A DNA stretch of 64,000 nucleotides from Cyrtodaria siliqua (taxonomy: Eukaryota > Mollusca > Bivalvia > Adapedonta > Hiatellidae): positions 228,382 to 292,381 of the forward strand of contig JAWPHD010001830.1 in assembly GCA_037043455.1 (NCBI GenBank). The letters run 5' to 3'. Position numbers and translations under genes: made by a program. Position 1 is the first letter of the stretch. The number at the start of each line of letters is the position of its first letter. Below are positions 33,815-48,800 of this stretch, piece by piece. Under the pieces are notes generated by a model that searched no databases, had not been told where the DNA came from, and saw only the letters and a program-made list of their open reading frames with translations.

Positions 33815-36800
33815 CTACAAAAAAAAGATAAAAGCATACAAATATAAAGAACGAGAGAGGATGATGTGTCCAAAGCTAAAGTAGTTGTAATCTAGTTGTT
33901 GACATTATGCATATAGTGATCGCAAATGCAATAAATATGAGATTGCATGTACATTTTGTTGAATGTTTTAAAACAAGTACAACTACATTGGCCTAAATCT
34001 TCGTTTTCAATGCATGTATAACAGCCTATCATTTTAGAATTATTTTATATTTAGAATTTTATGATTCTTTTTTTCAAGAAACTCATAAGTCATTGAGAGA
34101 TACAAACATTCTTAATCTGTTTCGCACAGCAATTTAAATGCTCAGTCAGTTCTCAGAACACACTTAATAAAACATATATTTTAAATGATATTCATTATTT
34201 TATTTACCCATTTAAAGATGAAATTTGTCCTAAATCAACAAATCCGTTGTTGATATGTTTTTAATGATTAAATATCATTATAAATACGATGTTTACTATG
34301 CTATTGATGTATGTTTAGTGAAAATATGTTTTTAAAGATAAAAACCGAAAAGGCGAACAGGCATTGCTAAAAAATCGAAAAAAATCTAAGGGGAAAAACT
34401 CTTGCACGAATTACCGGAAATGACGTCATTGGGAACAAACTATTTTTTGTTTACATTGGGACTGAACGCAAAACAGTATACCTTGTGTGAAAATGTGAGA
34501 ATTAAGCGATGTCAGAGGAAATGCCCGTGATAAAACGGTTACACCATGTGCAACCTTTAGGTTTGGAGCCAGAATTCGTGTCTGAGGACGAAAATACATC
34601 GGATTCATCAACTGATGATGAAGTCGTACGCGGTTCAGGTGCAAAATGAGAGCTTGTAAAGACTATCGTGTCATGTCATTCGTTACGTTCAGTGGTTTAT
34701 TACACTATTCACTAATCTAACAAAATAGCGTATTTATACACTTACAGCAACAACAAACAAAAAAACAACGTAAACATTGTTTTCATCGAAATCTGACAGT
34801 AAGTCACCCGCAACACTGCAATAATACACAATAACCGCGAAATGTCACTGGAAATGTAGTATATTCCGAATGAATGGACCTGGTCTATACCTATACATTA
34901 ATACATGGATATATATGTATGTAACTCTATGGTAATACGAGCGTCAGATTTTTTTTGCCGATAAGTAGACATGGAAAAAATATGTTTATTAGATATTATC
35001 CATAATTGATAAAAAAAAAAATGAATAAAAACAATAATAAATGAAACAGCATATAATTTCGGCGCCATAATTGCTATAGTATTATACATTTGCCATAAGT
35101 CGCCATCAACACCAAACACTCTAGAAGCGGTGTTTGCAATATGACACGCTCTCTAGTCTCCACGTGCCCCCAAATATCAATAAGAATATTAAAATATTGC
35201 GGTGCACTATTGAAGTGCAGCCTAATTTGGGTACATACGTCGGTATATCACAAAAGCAGGCACCATTTAGGGAAACCTAGTTTTATGATATATTTCCTGT
35301 TTATTGCAATTACTTGAGCGGTGAAATACCGCCGAGGGCAGACGCGTATTGCACAAGACGGATATATCACATGATATTTGTCGCGCACAAAGAGAGAAAA
35401 ATACTATGATTTAAATAATATAGCCAAATGTATTATGACTTTTACTTTAAACATATTTTATTGCTTTTTACATAATACAGCAAAAGGGTTGGGCCACAAG
35501 TTATACCAACGTTAGATTCGGCCCTCCCCAACAACAAATAATATACATATAATGGATAAGATGGCAATAAGTTTGTTCAAAGCATAAGTCATGCTATTTA
35601 TCTGAATTCATTGTTTGACAACACAGATCCCTGGTCCCTCTCCTGTCCGGAATCAAAAGAAATACATATAGATCTAGTTCCTATCAAAACGTTTCGTATC
35701 CTTCATAAAAGTTTGAACGTGCTTAAAAATAAAAATGTTCTCTTCGTCTGAATGACTATCTTTCCCTTGTAACAACGTATTAATGCTTAAAGGATGGAGA
35801 TGACGGGTTACACGAAAGAGAAGAAGCCGTTCATTTGTATAGGAAGGACATTGCATAAAATAATGTTCGGCATCCTCTCTTTCGTGGTCACAGTTCTCAC
35901 ATCTTGCAGATGGTCTTAATTTGTTTAAAAATAGGTCATAGTTAAGATTACTACAATTGTTTCTCAGACGAGAATGTAAAACAGATAAAAACCGAGAGCC
36001 AGTTGTGTAAAAACAAGGTATTTTAGATGGTTTAAAACAATGGTTAGTTAGTTGACTTTTGAATGAAGTAAGTGTATCAGAATTACGAATGTGTTCGGGA
36101 AGATTATTCCACAAATTAATACATGATGGAACAAATGAATTTCTGAAAAGTTCTGTTCTTGTATTAAAAATATTATAATCGTTACGGTTTCTTAAGTTAT
36201 AAGGTGTAGAAAGTCCTACAATTTCAGGGAAAAGATTATTTAAATATTCGGGGGTAATTCCATTTTTTATTTTATAAGCAACGATAAGTTTTTGATATTT
36301 ACGCCTTTCTTCAAGAGAAAGCCAACCTATTTCTTTATATAAATTTCGAAGTGAAACAGATCGGGTTAACCCAGTAACAATACGAGCGGCTTCGTGTTGT
36401 ATTTTTTCGAGATTATCTTTTTCATAGTTAGTGCAACTATCCCAAACAGATGAGCCGTATTCTAAAATTGGCCGCAAGAATGAAATGTATATTTGGTTAA
36501 GCGCTTTTCTGTTGACTGTAAACTTAATTTTTCTCATCATTCCTAGAACCTTAGAAGATGAGTTTATTACACAATTAACATGTTCATGCCATTTTCCGTC
36601 GCTACTTAGTGTAAGACCCAAGTGCTTGTGATGACTTACAAATGTGACATTAGTATTGTTAAACACTAGAGAGGGAAACGGTATATTTTTCTTAAGCGTA
36701 AATAAAATAGCTTCAGTTTTATTAGGATTAAAGTCAACTAACCATTGTTTTGACCAGTCAGAAATAACACATAAGTCATGATTTAGAATACCCTCAATAT

Positions 36801-39800
36801 CAGATATGTTTGACGCGGTGAATGCTAGTGATGTATCATCTGCAAATATACGAGTGATACTTAACAAATGTTCTGCTATGTCGTTAATAAAAATCAAAAA
36901 GAATAGGGGGCCTAGCACAGAACCTTGAGGAACCCCAGCTGTTGTTGCTTGACTTCTGGACATACTTGAACCTAAGAAAACTCTTTGTGTACGACCAGTT
37001 AAGTAACTTTCTATCCATTTCAAAACGTCACCATTTACACCGCTCTGTTTCAGTTTAAAAAGTAGTCCTTTGATCCAGACCCTATCAAAGGCTTTCGAAA
37101 CATCACAAAAGACCATGCATGTGAATTGACCCGAATCGATACCTAGACAAACTTGATGGTAGATATCGATTAACTGGTGTACAGTTGAATGACCTCTTAA
37201 AAAACCAGATTGTAGTTTATATATAAGGTTATTTCTAATGAAAAAATTGTATATGTGTTTATACACAACCCTTTCCATTAACTTACCAACGCAACTTAAG
37301 AGTGCAATTGGTCTATAGTTAGACGATTCATTAGAGTTTCCCTTTTTAAAGAGTGGCATGATATTACCCGATTTCCACAAATCAGGATATTGGCATACAG
37401 ATATAGATTTATTGAATAACAGAGCTAAAGGTTTTGCAATTGTGCCTTTAGTTTTTATTAATACTTTATGACTTATTTTATCTTCGCCAACAGATTTGTT
37501 GGGATTAGTATTATGAGAACGATATAGACAGACTCAGTTAGTAAGTATACAGATCGAAAACAGACCAAATATATCAAATTACCATAATATAAAGTATATT
37601 ATTCTATTATACTTGTTTTACTTATTGCACGAGCTAAGAGGCGTTATTGTTGTTGCTTTGCCATAAAAAATTACTGAATTAATATAAAAGCTAGTAATAT
37701 TATTAATTTTCTGCCTTGTTATAAATATCCATGAAACATTTTTTTTTTTTTTTCAAATCCATAGCCCTATATATGTTGATAATATATATCTATAATACTA
37801 TTGGCAGAAGAGGGTGTATAATTTAAAATTATTAAAATTAAAATTAGGAAACAAAGACACAGTATTTATTTCACCGGATTCATTTAAATTTATATGCTGA
37901 ACGTGCTTAGCAATCTTTTTAAAAAAGACGGCTACATAATTTTAGCGCCGTCAACTCTTCATTGATTCACGTAAAGACGCATGCTTCTTATTCAACAGCT
38001 AAACATTCACGGTGTATATAAAGATCTAAGACTATACACCTTTCTTCAATTTATCATACGTATACCCGATGAGGTGCTAAGATAATTGAACATAAATTTC
38101 AATCTGACTTCATGTATGAATTTCCTCAACGCCGGTCGAATAGGCGAATACAACTTGCTTGAAGACGGCGGGGTTATGCACTTCTCATTTTTATAGTCGA
38201 ATATCGTTGGTACCGCTGTTGATTTTAATCTGCATGGCCTTTTGTTCTCCAAATTCAAAGATAATGAAACCAAAGGATGGACTTCCCACGAAGTCAACTC
38301 AAAATGTTTGCTACAAACTCGCGCGTCTTTCGTAGGTTCCCACTTTCTCGACGAGTCGGGCGATTTTCTTCGGTAACGTCTACCCACACTTCAAATCTTA
38401 ATATATCATTATCTCGATTAGGGAAACGAAAAAAACTTAGGTTATTATCTTGTCCTTCTTTATGCAACCTTTTCCACCCAGCAACAACACACGGCATTTT
38501 TAACAAGTACCATAAAACGTAATCCTACATAGACAATACTATACAACTCAATGCGACACCGCGAATCGTTTGGTACCAATGACGTCACAGGATCACGTGT
38601 CACTTACCTGTCTTCAAAAAGGGCGAAACTCGAACGTGTGCGCTATGGGATAAAATTGCTACTGTGAGAAAACGGGACAACCAATAAGTGTAAGATTTGA
38701 AAATATTGTATATTATATACGTATATTTCCGAATATATACTCAAAATACACGCTATATTTCACCTTTAAGTGTAATGATATATATATGGATGAAATAATA
38801 AATAAATAAAGGGATATATATGGGTATTTTAGTAAAAATATAAAAGAGTAAAAAAAAACACACTAAAACTGCTAATTTCTGGAACTGTTCATTAAACAAT
38901 TGATTCTTTAACTTATCTCTTATTTTCTCTTACCATATTAGGTGTCATACTATTTTATACATTTTGGCTTATTTGTAAAAGGGTCCACAAAGGTTTGTGA
39001 ATCCCTAAATGTCTTTATTTTTTGGTCAAAATGTTGGAAACATAACTAAAACTGTAGATTTCTGGTATAATTCAATAAAATATATTTTAAATGCTTATTC
39101 ATTATTTTATTTTCCCATTTAAGTGTATTGATATATGTCAATGAAATAATAAATAAATGAAGGGATAAATATGGGTCTTTTTGGCAAAACCATGGAATAA
39201 AGAGTAAAAATAAAGCACCAAAACGACTAATTTCTGGAATAGTTCAATAACAATATGTTTTTAGCTTATCTCTTATTTTCGTTTACCATATTAGGTACAA
39301 TTATATTTTATACATTTCGTCTTGTTTTTAAAAGGGTTCCCAAATGTTCGTGAATCCCTAAATTTATAGTTTAGGGTAAAAAAAATAAAATAAAAACGTT
39401 GTAATAAACATATATTTTAAATGCTTATTCATTATTTTAATTATTATTATGAAATGTCAGAATATCCCTAATTTCTTATATGACACTCGGTGTAATGATA
39501 CCTTTCATATAAATAGATTAAATAAATCAATAAATCAGTCAATCAATCAATAAAGGGACACATGGGGTATTTTGCCGGAAAAAAAAGACAAAAAAACAAA
39601 CTAAAACTGCTGATTTGCAATAATTCAATACAAAAACATATTTGTATTAGTTTCCGTTATGACTGATGACTGTGGTTTTTTTTAAATCCTTATATAAGAA
39701 GGGAACGTTAACTATAAGCCATCTTGGGTGCTGTCTTGCGAGTAACATGACATGTGTGTGCATATTGAAACCTGCTGTGTTTATGTTTTGTACAAATATG

Positions 39801-42800
39801 TAGGTGTGGTTCTAGGTGTACGCCCTGACGCCCTGAATCTGTGTGGGAATGGGTAATTTAAAGCCCGCTACTCTAGGTTCTTTACAATAGGTGGTGTAAC
39901 ATGATAGGTATGGCCTAAATATGTATGAGTATGGGCTGCTTGAAGACCTCTAAAGCTATGTTCTGTACAATACATGGGTGTATACTTACATGTAAATTGA
40001 CATGTATGGCCTATATGTGTATGAGTATGGGCTACTTGAAGCATTCCGACTCTATCGTCCATACAATACTTGGGTTTGGGCTTACAGGACCTTAACCTGA
40101 CAGGACTGGCATGTATGGTCTGTATATATGTATAAGTGTGCATAACTGGAAGCCCACTGTCTCCGTGTTGTGTCCAATATAGCTTGTGATCTTACATGTA
40201 ACATGACAGGAAAGGCCTGTACCTGTTTGATTGTGGGCAAATTGAAGCCTTCTGTATCTACAAGTATATTCTTTACAATACGTGGGTTTAATACTTAAGT
40301 GTAACAAGATTAGAATGACATGTATCTGTATGAGTGTAGGAATGTTGGAACACGCTTCGACTTGGTTCTGTACAATATGTGAGTGTATACTTAAGTGTAA
40401 CATAGCATTTATGGTCTGTATCTTGGGCAGTTTGAAACCTTCTGCATCTATGTTCCATACAATAAGTGGCTCTATACTTATGTGTAACATGACAGGTATG
40501 ACCTGTTGCTGTATGAGTTCGGCTAGCTTGAAGCCCGCTGTCTCTACGTTCTGTACAATATGAGTGTGTGCTCAACTTAAAGCTTTCTGTTTCTATGTTC
40601 TTTATATATGTTAACATGAAATGTATGGCGTATATCGGTTTGGGTGTGGAAAACTTGAAGCCCACTGACACTATGTGGGTGTATGTATATGTTTTAATTG
40701 ATAGTTATGGCCTATATCTGTTTGAGTTAGGGCAACTCGAAGCCCGCTGTCACTATTTTCCTTTAAACAATATGTGGGTATATACTTTCTTGTAAAAAGA
40801 CAGGTATGGCCAGTATTTGAAGGAGTGTGGGTAACTTGAAGCACAGTGCCTCTACGCTCTGTATAATACGTAGGTATGGGAAACTTGAAGCTTTCTGCAT
40901 CTATGTTTCGTGCAATACGTAGGCATTATTACATGTTAACATGACATGTATGGCTGATTGTGTGACTTGAAAACACTGCTTCTGTGTTCCGTATGTAACA
41001 TGAAAGGTAATGGCCTGGATCTGTATGGGTGTGGGTAATTTGAGCCACCTTTCTCTATGTTCTGAACACTCTTACGTGTCACATAAGTATGGCCTGTATG
41101 AGACTGTATCAGTGTGTTCAACTTGAAGCCAGCTGTCCTATGTTATGTAAATATGTGGGTGAATACTTACATCAAGATGTAGACTTTTAATATGCTAAAT
41201 AGGGGTCTTAACATAAAAAATAAAAAATAATTTAATATATTATAGAGGAGCTTAAATCTAATCCAAAAACAAAATAAAACATATCAGTGTAAATGGTCTT
41301 GGTTTAAAGTTCTCCAGCCATGTTTCATGAACATGTTTATGTTTATTTAAATCGAAAACAATACACAATACTATATATTTACAATTCACACATTGCAATA
41401 TCTGTGAAAAGCGAGAATAATATTTTATTTGAACGGGTAAATTAATCCACAGGTAAATGTATTTATCAATTATCTGGCAATAATTGTTGAGATATACAAT
41501 TCAGATTTACCTCATTTCCACATGCAGTCACGCAGTGGTAAAAGTAGTATCTACGTCATGCAAATGATAATTATTTTTACATACAACTTAGTCCACTCTC
41601 ATACTCTTAGTAGCGGTTTTAAATATATTTTGCTCTCCGAGACTATCAAGAAATGTTCATATGATGTTTAAGAGTTGAATTTGTTAATTGATAATACTAG
41701 AAAAAGGATGGCCATTCATCTTTAATCCATAATTAAGAATATATTGCTATCTTGAAGCATGGGATGGGGTGAAGGGTGGGGTGAGGGGTGGGGGAATTTA
41801 TTATGTTACAGAGCAGCTTAAATCTAAGCCAAAAATAAAATAAAAGACTTCTGTGTAAATGTTTTTTTGGATTAAGGCACAATTAAAAATATATTGCTAT
41901 ATTTAAGCATTTGGATGGGGGCCATTTTGTAGTGTACCAAAAATAGTTAACATGATGGGAGGTGACATTTAATATATTATAGAGGAGCTAACATCTATGC
42001 CAAAAACAAAACAAAACATTTCGATGTAAATGTTCTTTGGGTTAAGCCATAATATATTGGTGTACTGAAGCGTTTGGATGGTGGCCATTTTGAAATGTGC
42101 TAAAGATAGTAAAATAATGACCTGTGCCCTTGGGGACCCTTTTCGATTTTCAAGATAGACTACCAACTACTATCTCAGAAAGTTTGGTGCTTTTGTCCAC
42201 TATGTCCACATCCGACCATTTTGGTCCCTAGCTATCAGAACTCATTGATGTTTTACTTGACATTGAGTAATGAGGTTCTTGAAATCCAGAAACACAAAAT
42301 TTTAATAATAAAATAATTCTAAATTGATTTAATAGACTTTTGTATATGTATAGCACATCGACGCATCTCCTAAACATATGTGTGTATGTCAGTGTTAAAC
42401 ACAATGTGTGTAAACCAAAGAAACAAAGTCAGTTCTAGTTGTTTCTATGCCATTTAGATATAACCACGATTGCGTTATCTACTTACTTAGACACATATAT
42501 ATGTATGAACTAGTTATTTTAACAGTACAATCCCAAGAAACTAATAACTCGGGTTTTGGAATTGTTAACCAATTAGTCTTAGTAAATATTTTGAATATGA
42601 GTATTCAAAACAATTCTCATGGAAAATTAATACAAGGTACAATAAAAATAGATAACGGGTATATGGATATAAACGAAATGAATGACTGACATGAATGAAT
42701 GAATGTCTTTATTTATAGAAGGTGACACAATTAGCCAACACTAATCTCTCTTGGGGCCCTCTGTAAAGTCATACATATACAATACAAAACATATAAAACA

Positions 42801-45800
42801 AAACAAAAACAGTGATATTTCCTTTAAACTTGTGTGTACACATACAAATATACACGCACGCACACACACACATTCACATCCATGTACACATTCATTCTTA
42901 TTATATATAAGTATATACATATATATACATAATTATATACATGGTTTGAGGTGGTGGTTTGTACAATAAAGTGGCACACAGTATACAATATGTCATTAAT
43001 TATCTAAAACTGCCATACATAACACTACGTTAAATAGTTATTACATTATGACTGTGTTTTCAGCCATTTAGCACAGTTAGATGTCAAGTTAAGAAGTACA
43101 TTCTTTAATATATGAAGGAATGCTTTTCAATATAATTCTTCCAGAATATGACATACTCCCTTTAAACAATTCTTTGTTTGGTCTTGGAGTTATATAATTT
43201 AATTTGTACGCAGATCGTAGATTTCTCTGCGAGATAACAGCAAGTTGAAAAATATCACAAATATATGACGGGACTGTATTTTTTGATACTCTATACATAA
43301 CTTTTGCCTTTTGAAGAAATAACCTTTACTAGATATTAAGGGAATTTACGGTAACCAGTGTTTCATTTGGTGTTGTATATTGGTCGCCTAAAATAGTACG
43401 ACATGCTCTCCGCTGCAAACGTAATAAAAGTTATGTTAGTTTTCTTTGTATTTCCCCATATTATGTTACCAGATGAGGTTGTACATATGACATATAAAAT
43501 ATTATCGGTAATTTAAAGGAATATGATCTTATTTTTGACAGTAGTCAGATGTTTGCTGATATTTACGAATATACATTATGTGATTATCCCACTTCAAGTG
43601 TTCATTTATATGCATTCCTAGAATTGTATCACCTGTTGTTAGTTGAAGTTCAACGTTATTATATTTTAATGATAATTTTATTATTTACAAGTCGTGCATG
43701 CTTTTGTGGTGTAGTAACTAAGAGCACTTTAGTGTTTAAAACCATTCCATTATTTAGGCACCAAGCATTGCAGTTTGAAGATTTTACTCAATTACTGCTT
43801 TTGATGTGTTAACATCGTAGGTAACAGTATCATCCGCATTTATGTCTGTATTAGATACAGTACCATCAAGACATATAGCAAGGTCATTTTCGAATAATAA
43901 GAATAGGAGTGGCGTGACTACAGGTGATAGTGTCGTGTTTTTTTTACGTCGAGGATATTTTGGATATTTTGGATTTATAATTAATAGGATGAGGTATGTC
44001 AACAGTTTTTAATTGAATCATCAATGTAATAGTACCTCAAAAGAAACGGCAGATTCATATTACCAAACAAAATGAACACTTTTGAAATATTTATGAAAAA
44101 CTCTACAACAATGGTCTAAATTTCTATCGAGGCGGGCGCCATTATCGAACTGTGTATGACGGACAAGCCGCAAAATTAAAGGCACGCTGAAAAGTTTTGG
44201 TTTCTTGGTTTTTCTGATACTGCAGAAAAAAGTTGTGACAATGACAGATAAACGGAAACATAATGAGTTGTCCAGTATTAGTTCACTAGATACAAGTCAT
44301 GACACAAGCCACGATGCTTGTAGTACATTAAACACTACGGCGGAAGTACCACATATAAACATTAAGGAAAATACACTCAAACCGAAAGTACCAAAAGGTC
44401 AAAAGAAAAAAAAGTCCAAAATGGAAACAAAAATAGGGGAACTTCAGCTAGACATGAGCAAAATAGATAAAACAAATACAAATACAGTTGAAAGTACAAA
44501 AACAAAGACTAAAGATGACGTCTTCAACACTGATGAAGGAATAGAAAGAAATCTCCAGGAAATCAATAAGAAGCTGAATAACGTCCTATCAAAAGACGAC
44601 ACGTCTTTTTTAAAAGGCATTATCAAAGAAACGATTTTAGAACTAAAAGAAAGCCTACTTGCCACAGTAGTCAAGAGAATAGAAATTGTGGAGGGTGAAT
44701 TGCACAACAAGATCCTTGAAAATACAGAGTTGAAAAAAGAGGTGGAGCAATTGAAAGTAAATATACAAGAAAAAGAAAATGAACATGAAAATTACAAAGC
44801 AAATATAGAAAGTGAGCAAAAAAGGATAGATGAAATTATAAACGAGCATGAACAGTATAGTAGAAAGAACAATATCAGAATAACAATGCTACCAGACGAC
44901 GAGCAAAATGAACAGTCAATGCAAACGACAAGGAAAGTACTAAACATGCTTAACCGAAAACTTAATATGAATCTGACCCCCAATGAGATCGATATTTCTC
45001 ATAGATTGGGCCGCTTTCAAACAGGCCGAAATCGCAGAGTTATTGTTAAGTTTGTGCACAGAGAAGTCAAACAGAGCGTGATGGCAAACCGGAAGCTGTT
45101 AAAAGGTAGTGGGATGTCAATATTTGAAGACCTCACCAAACTTAATAACGAGGTTCTAGCATCAACAAGGAAGAAACTTAAGGATGAGGTAGACCAGTCT
45201 TGGTTCGCGAACGGAAAAATATTTGTTAAATGGAGGTCTACAGCTAAAATAGAAAGAATAGAGTTCAAAGACTTCCACACTTGGCTCGATCTCCCCTGGC
45301 CATAACTATTTATTGCACAGTCCCTTTAAAATCAGTGTGAATATTTATCGCGCTTAAAACACCCGTGCGGTATACAAAAGATTGTGTTTTCCCTCAACAC
45401 CCGCGATAAGAAATTGATCTTTCGATGCAAACTATACAATACTTTCTTTTAAGTACCACGCGAACTCGTGATTAACGGGAGAAAACAAGATGACATACAA
45501 ACACAGTGGTACCTTACATAAACCAGTCCCGAACACGTAATTAATAGGAGCTTATAAATTGACACACTAAACAGTACTTTACAGATCAGGTGAAGACTCC
45601 AGTACTAACCATACACCTGTATTATTTAATTATTGCTCGTTACAGTATGTTTTGTTGTTGTTTGTTTGTTGGTTATGTTTGTTTGTTTTTTTGTGGGTTT
45701 TTTTGGTAAATCGTCTACATGCACAAAGGTTTATTAGTTTTTATGGATGTTTATGTTTTTGAGAAATATTTCTTAAACAATATAAAATCACTACCGGTAT

Positions 45801-48800
45801 ATACCACTACGGGTATGTTACCCGACCCATTTGTCATTATAATATTTCTATTGTATATATGTGGATATTATTCTGTCTGTAAAATATTGGCAATTAAATA
45901 TGTTTAAATCTAAATCTTAAACAGAATCAAATTTGACGCTTAAAAGAGCTCAAACATAGTATTACATGCAGGTTTGATGATTATCTTGTATTGTATGTTA
46001 TGTTTTTATGATCACATAAACTACACTATGCGTGCGTCTGTGCGTGCATATGCACGGGCAAGCGGTAAGGAGTGAGCAATCACATAGGTGCATGCTTTTG
46101 TGTTTTCAGTAATATAGAATATGGCTCTATATATAAATAGGTTCTGAGGAGAAGAATTTACGTGTTACTATTTTATTGTAAAATACCAAAGCCAATACAG
46201 ATTAAAAAAGCAATTCAATTTATCAGTCAGTCGTTGTGTGTGTGTTGTCTGTGTTGTCTGTGGGTGTCTGCGTGCGTGCGTGTGTGCGTGCGCGCATGTG
46301 TGTGTTTCTGTCTCGTCGTGTTGCTTCTTTTCACATTATCTGTAATATGCAGTTCCGGTATTCCGAAATTGCCGGTGTGAAAACAAGATACAATGTATTA
46401 ATATGTTGCTGCTTATTTATTAAACAATAAATGTCAATATTATTATAATTAATACTAGCAAAGTGAAACATTGTAGTGTTTTCTTTTATGAACATAAGTA
46501 GACATGCCTTTATTAAACCGTGTTATTTGTCGAATAATAACCTTGTTTTTGTACAAAAATCGACATAATAGTCTCTAGTACTGTAATCTTCCAAGAAATA
46601 ACTTACTAAAATAAACCCCACTCTCATCTTATTTCTTTTCGCTTTTCGGTAAGATAGAGAATATGGGGTTGCAAGTGTTCATGAGATGTAAATTAACGAA
46701 TGACGGTCTGAGTCGGGTCGGTTGTTGGTGTTTGATGGTTTGCTTTTGTCATCGAAAAATGATCTAAATATTTTCAAACCTCACTTTGGTCTTACATTTT
46801 CGTTTCGGTAAGATACAATACATGGGGTTTTATTCTTTCACATTCGTCATGAACACATTGCGGCAGGTCTTAAATGGTTTGTTTTTCTTGTTCTTTTGTA
46901 CCAACTTGTATAAAATAAACATTGCACTGTTTTTGAAAACAAATACATTACTCATATGCTATTTTGCGTAACTTGTTGATAATTAATGAAGAGAAAACAT
47001 ATATTATGGTGAAAAAAAGAGTAGTTATTTGGTAGATATTGTTCTAGTTTTGTTTATTTGTTTGAATTATTTATATATGTATTATCTACATTGCCTTCAT
47101 TACTCCTTACTTCTTTTCGAAATGATACTTCATATCACTTATATTACATGTTAACTATAATAAGTGTAAGAAATTATGCATAGTATTGTCATATAAAATC
47201 ACTGGTGCGAGAGTAAACGATGTAGTGTGTATTTTGAACGTGAAGCGTGCACACATATTTAAGTAGCATCCTCATGTGCCTTTTATAAAGTACAATAATA
47301 TGTAATACATTAATCATGATAATTCTGCAAAGCTTATTTTAACCAGTTCTGAACAGAATAGCTAATTTAAAAAAAAAGTGTTTGTGTCTTTGTGTGTGTG
47401 TGGGTGTGTGTGTGTCTGTGTGTAAATTGTTGTTTCATTAATTTTGTGCATATATATATATATAATACCTAAATTTTATTTCTATTGTTTTTTATGTAAA
47501 AAAAAAAGAAATGTGTTGATATATGTTGGTATATATTTTTCTGTAAAGCATGTTTAAACTGTGAAGTATTACAATAGCAATTGTTCAATGTTTTTGGGGA
47601 GAGTATATATTTACATATAGTTCGTTTTGGTATTGTAGAGTCGATCAAAATGTATACGTAAGTGCTTATTTTTTAGAATATAATGTGTTCAATATATAGT
47701 ATTTTTTCATAAACGTAAAGCACTAGTAATTATTGTAAATGTTGATGCTCCCGTAAAAGACACACAGCTAATGTGTTTTGAATAGAAATGTATTCTTTGT
47801 AAAGGCTACTTAATCGAACACGTAGGATTACTTTTGATGTATATAAACTGAGTGCCACCAGATATTCTCCAAATGTGTGTGCCATGTTGTTATAGCTAGA
47901 TGCAGAGTTTATTTGATAAACAATGCATTGTTTATGGGATAACCTCAACGTGATTGTGTAGTTGTTGTATTTTTTTGTTTTTTGTTGTTTCTAAGCCACT
48001 TTGGCTTTTTATTTTGAAATATGTTTAATTGTTTTTGTATGGTGTCTTTCTTCCTTAATTTTGTTTCATGGTTGTTGTTGTCGATTTCTTTTTTCTTTTT
48101 TTTCCTTTTTCCTTTTTCCCTTTTTCAGACGAAAAAAGGACTTTGTAGCGATGTGTGTGTTCTATCCTTGGTGCTTTATTTTATCTTATTTTTGTATTTA
48201 AGATTGAATCCGAAATTATTGCTTTCAACGTGTGCTATGTATTGATATGCAAATATAATACACTATTACAAACTTAGATGGCGCCCAAATCGTACACCAA
48301 TACGAGAATACTGAAATGTACACTGTCACCCCTGGTCTCTCCTTCTTATATCTTACTCTGACTTCTCTCTATATACTCTCTTTTTCAACGATAGACTACT
48401 TAGACGTTAAACTTTTACCGTACTGTTCAATGGTAATACACTGTAATGATATTCAAACAACCCATACTTGTCATAGCATACATTTTATGATAGTAATAAA
48501 TGACGGTTAAAATATGTACCTTTAATGTTAAGGGACTGGGCGATTATCACAAGCGACGACAAATTTTTGAATGGTTAAAGCTAAATAATTACTCAATTTG
48601 TTTTTTACAAGAAATCCATTGCGAAGAAAATACATTTAGAACATGGAAAACAGAATGGGGGCATGAGGCATTTTTTAGTGGAAATAGTAGAAATAGTATG
48701 GGCGTGGGCATCCTTGTTAACTCGAATTTTTCATACAAAATATTGGAACATAAAAACATTATAGATGGTAGGATGCAATCATTAAAGATCAGCATAGATG

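Larger units (their letters stand above)
34216..38765. mobile_element. TTAA-flanked DNA transposon with THAP gene (Kolobok-like)
   Basis: The ends are TTAA-AGATGAAATTTG at the left and, reversed, TTAA-AGGTGAAATATAG at the right. A subterminal inverted block TGACGTCATTGG is present at both ends (34420s and 38575s). The flanks are halves of the same satellite unit. A broken THAP-domain gene lies inside on the - strand. TTAA target sites plus THAP proteins suggest the Kolobok superfamily, but no transposase core is readable. A CR1/Jockey-like LINE is inserted at about 35440-37515. Confidence 0.65.

Noticed and set aside
39868..40795. ORFs of 75-132 aa on both strands
   Set aside because: They follow the degenerate ~100-bp tandem repeat at 39720-41180. 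The His/Thr-rich sequence varies between units and has no known domain.
44444..45280. Several - strand ORFs opposite LINE ORF1
   Set aside because: Antisense shadows of the Lys/Glu-rich ORF1; low-complexity Ser/Phe/Leu sequence.
46162..46430. Cys/Val-rich ORFs in the LINE spacer
   Set aside because: They come from the GT-rich microsatellite at 46220-46310.
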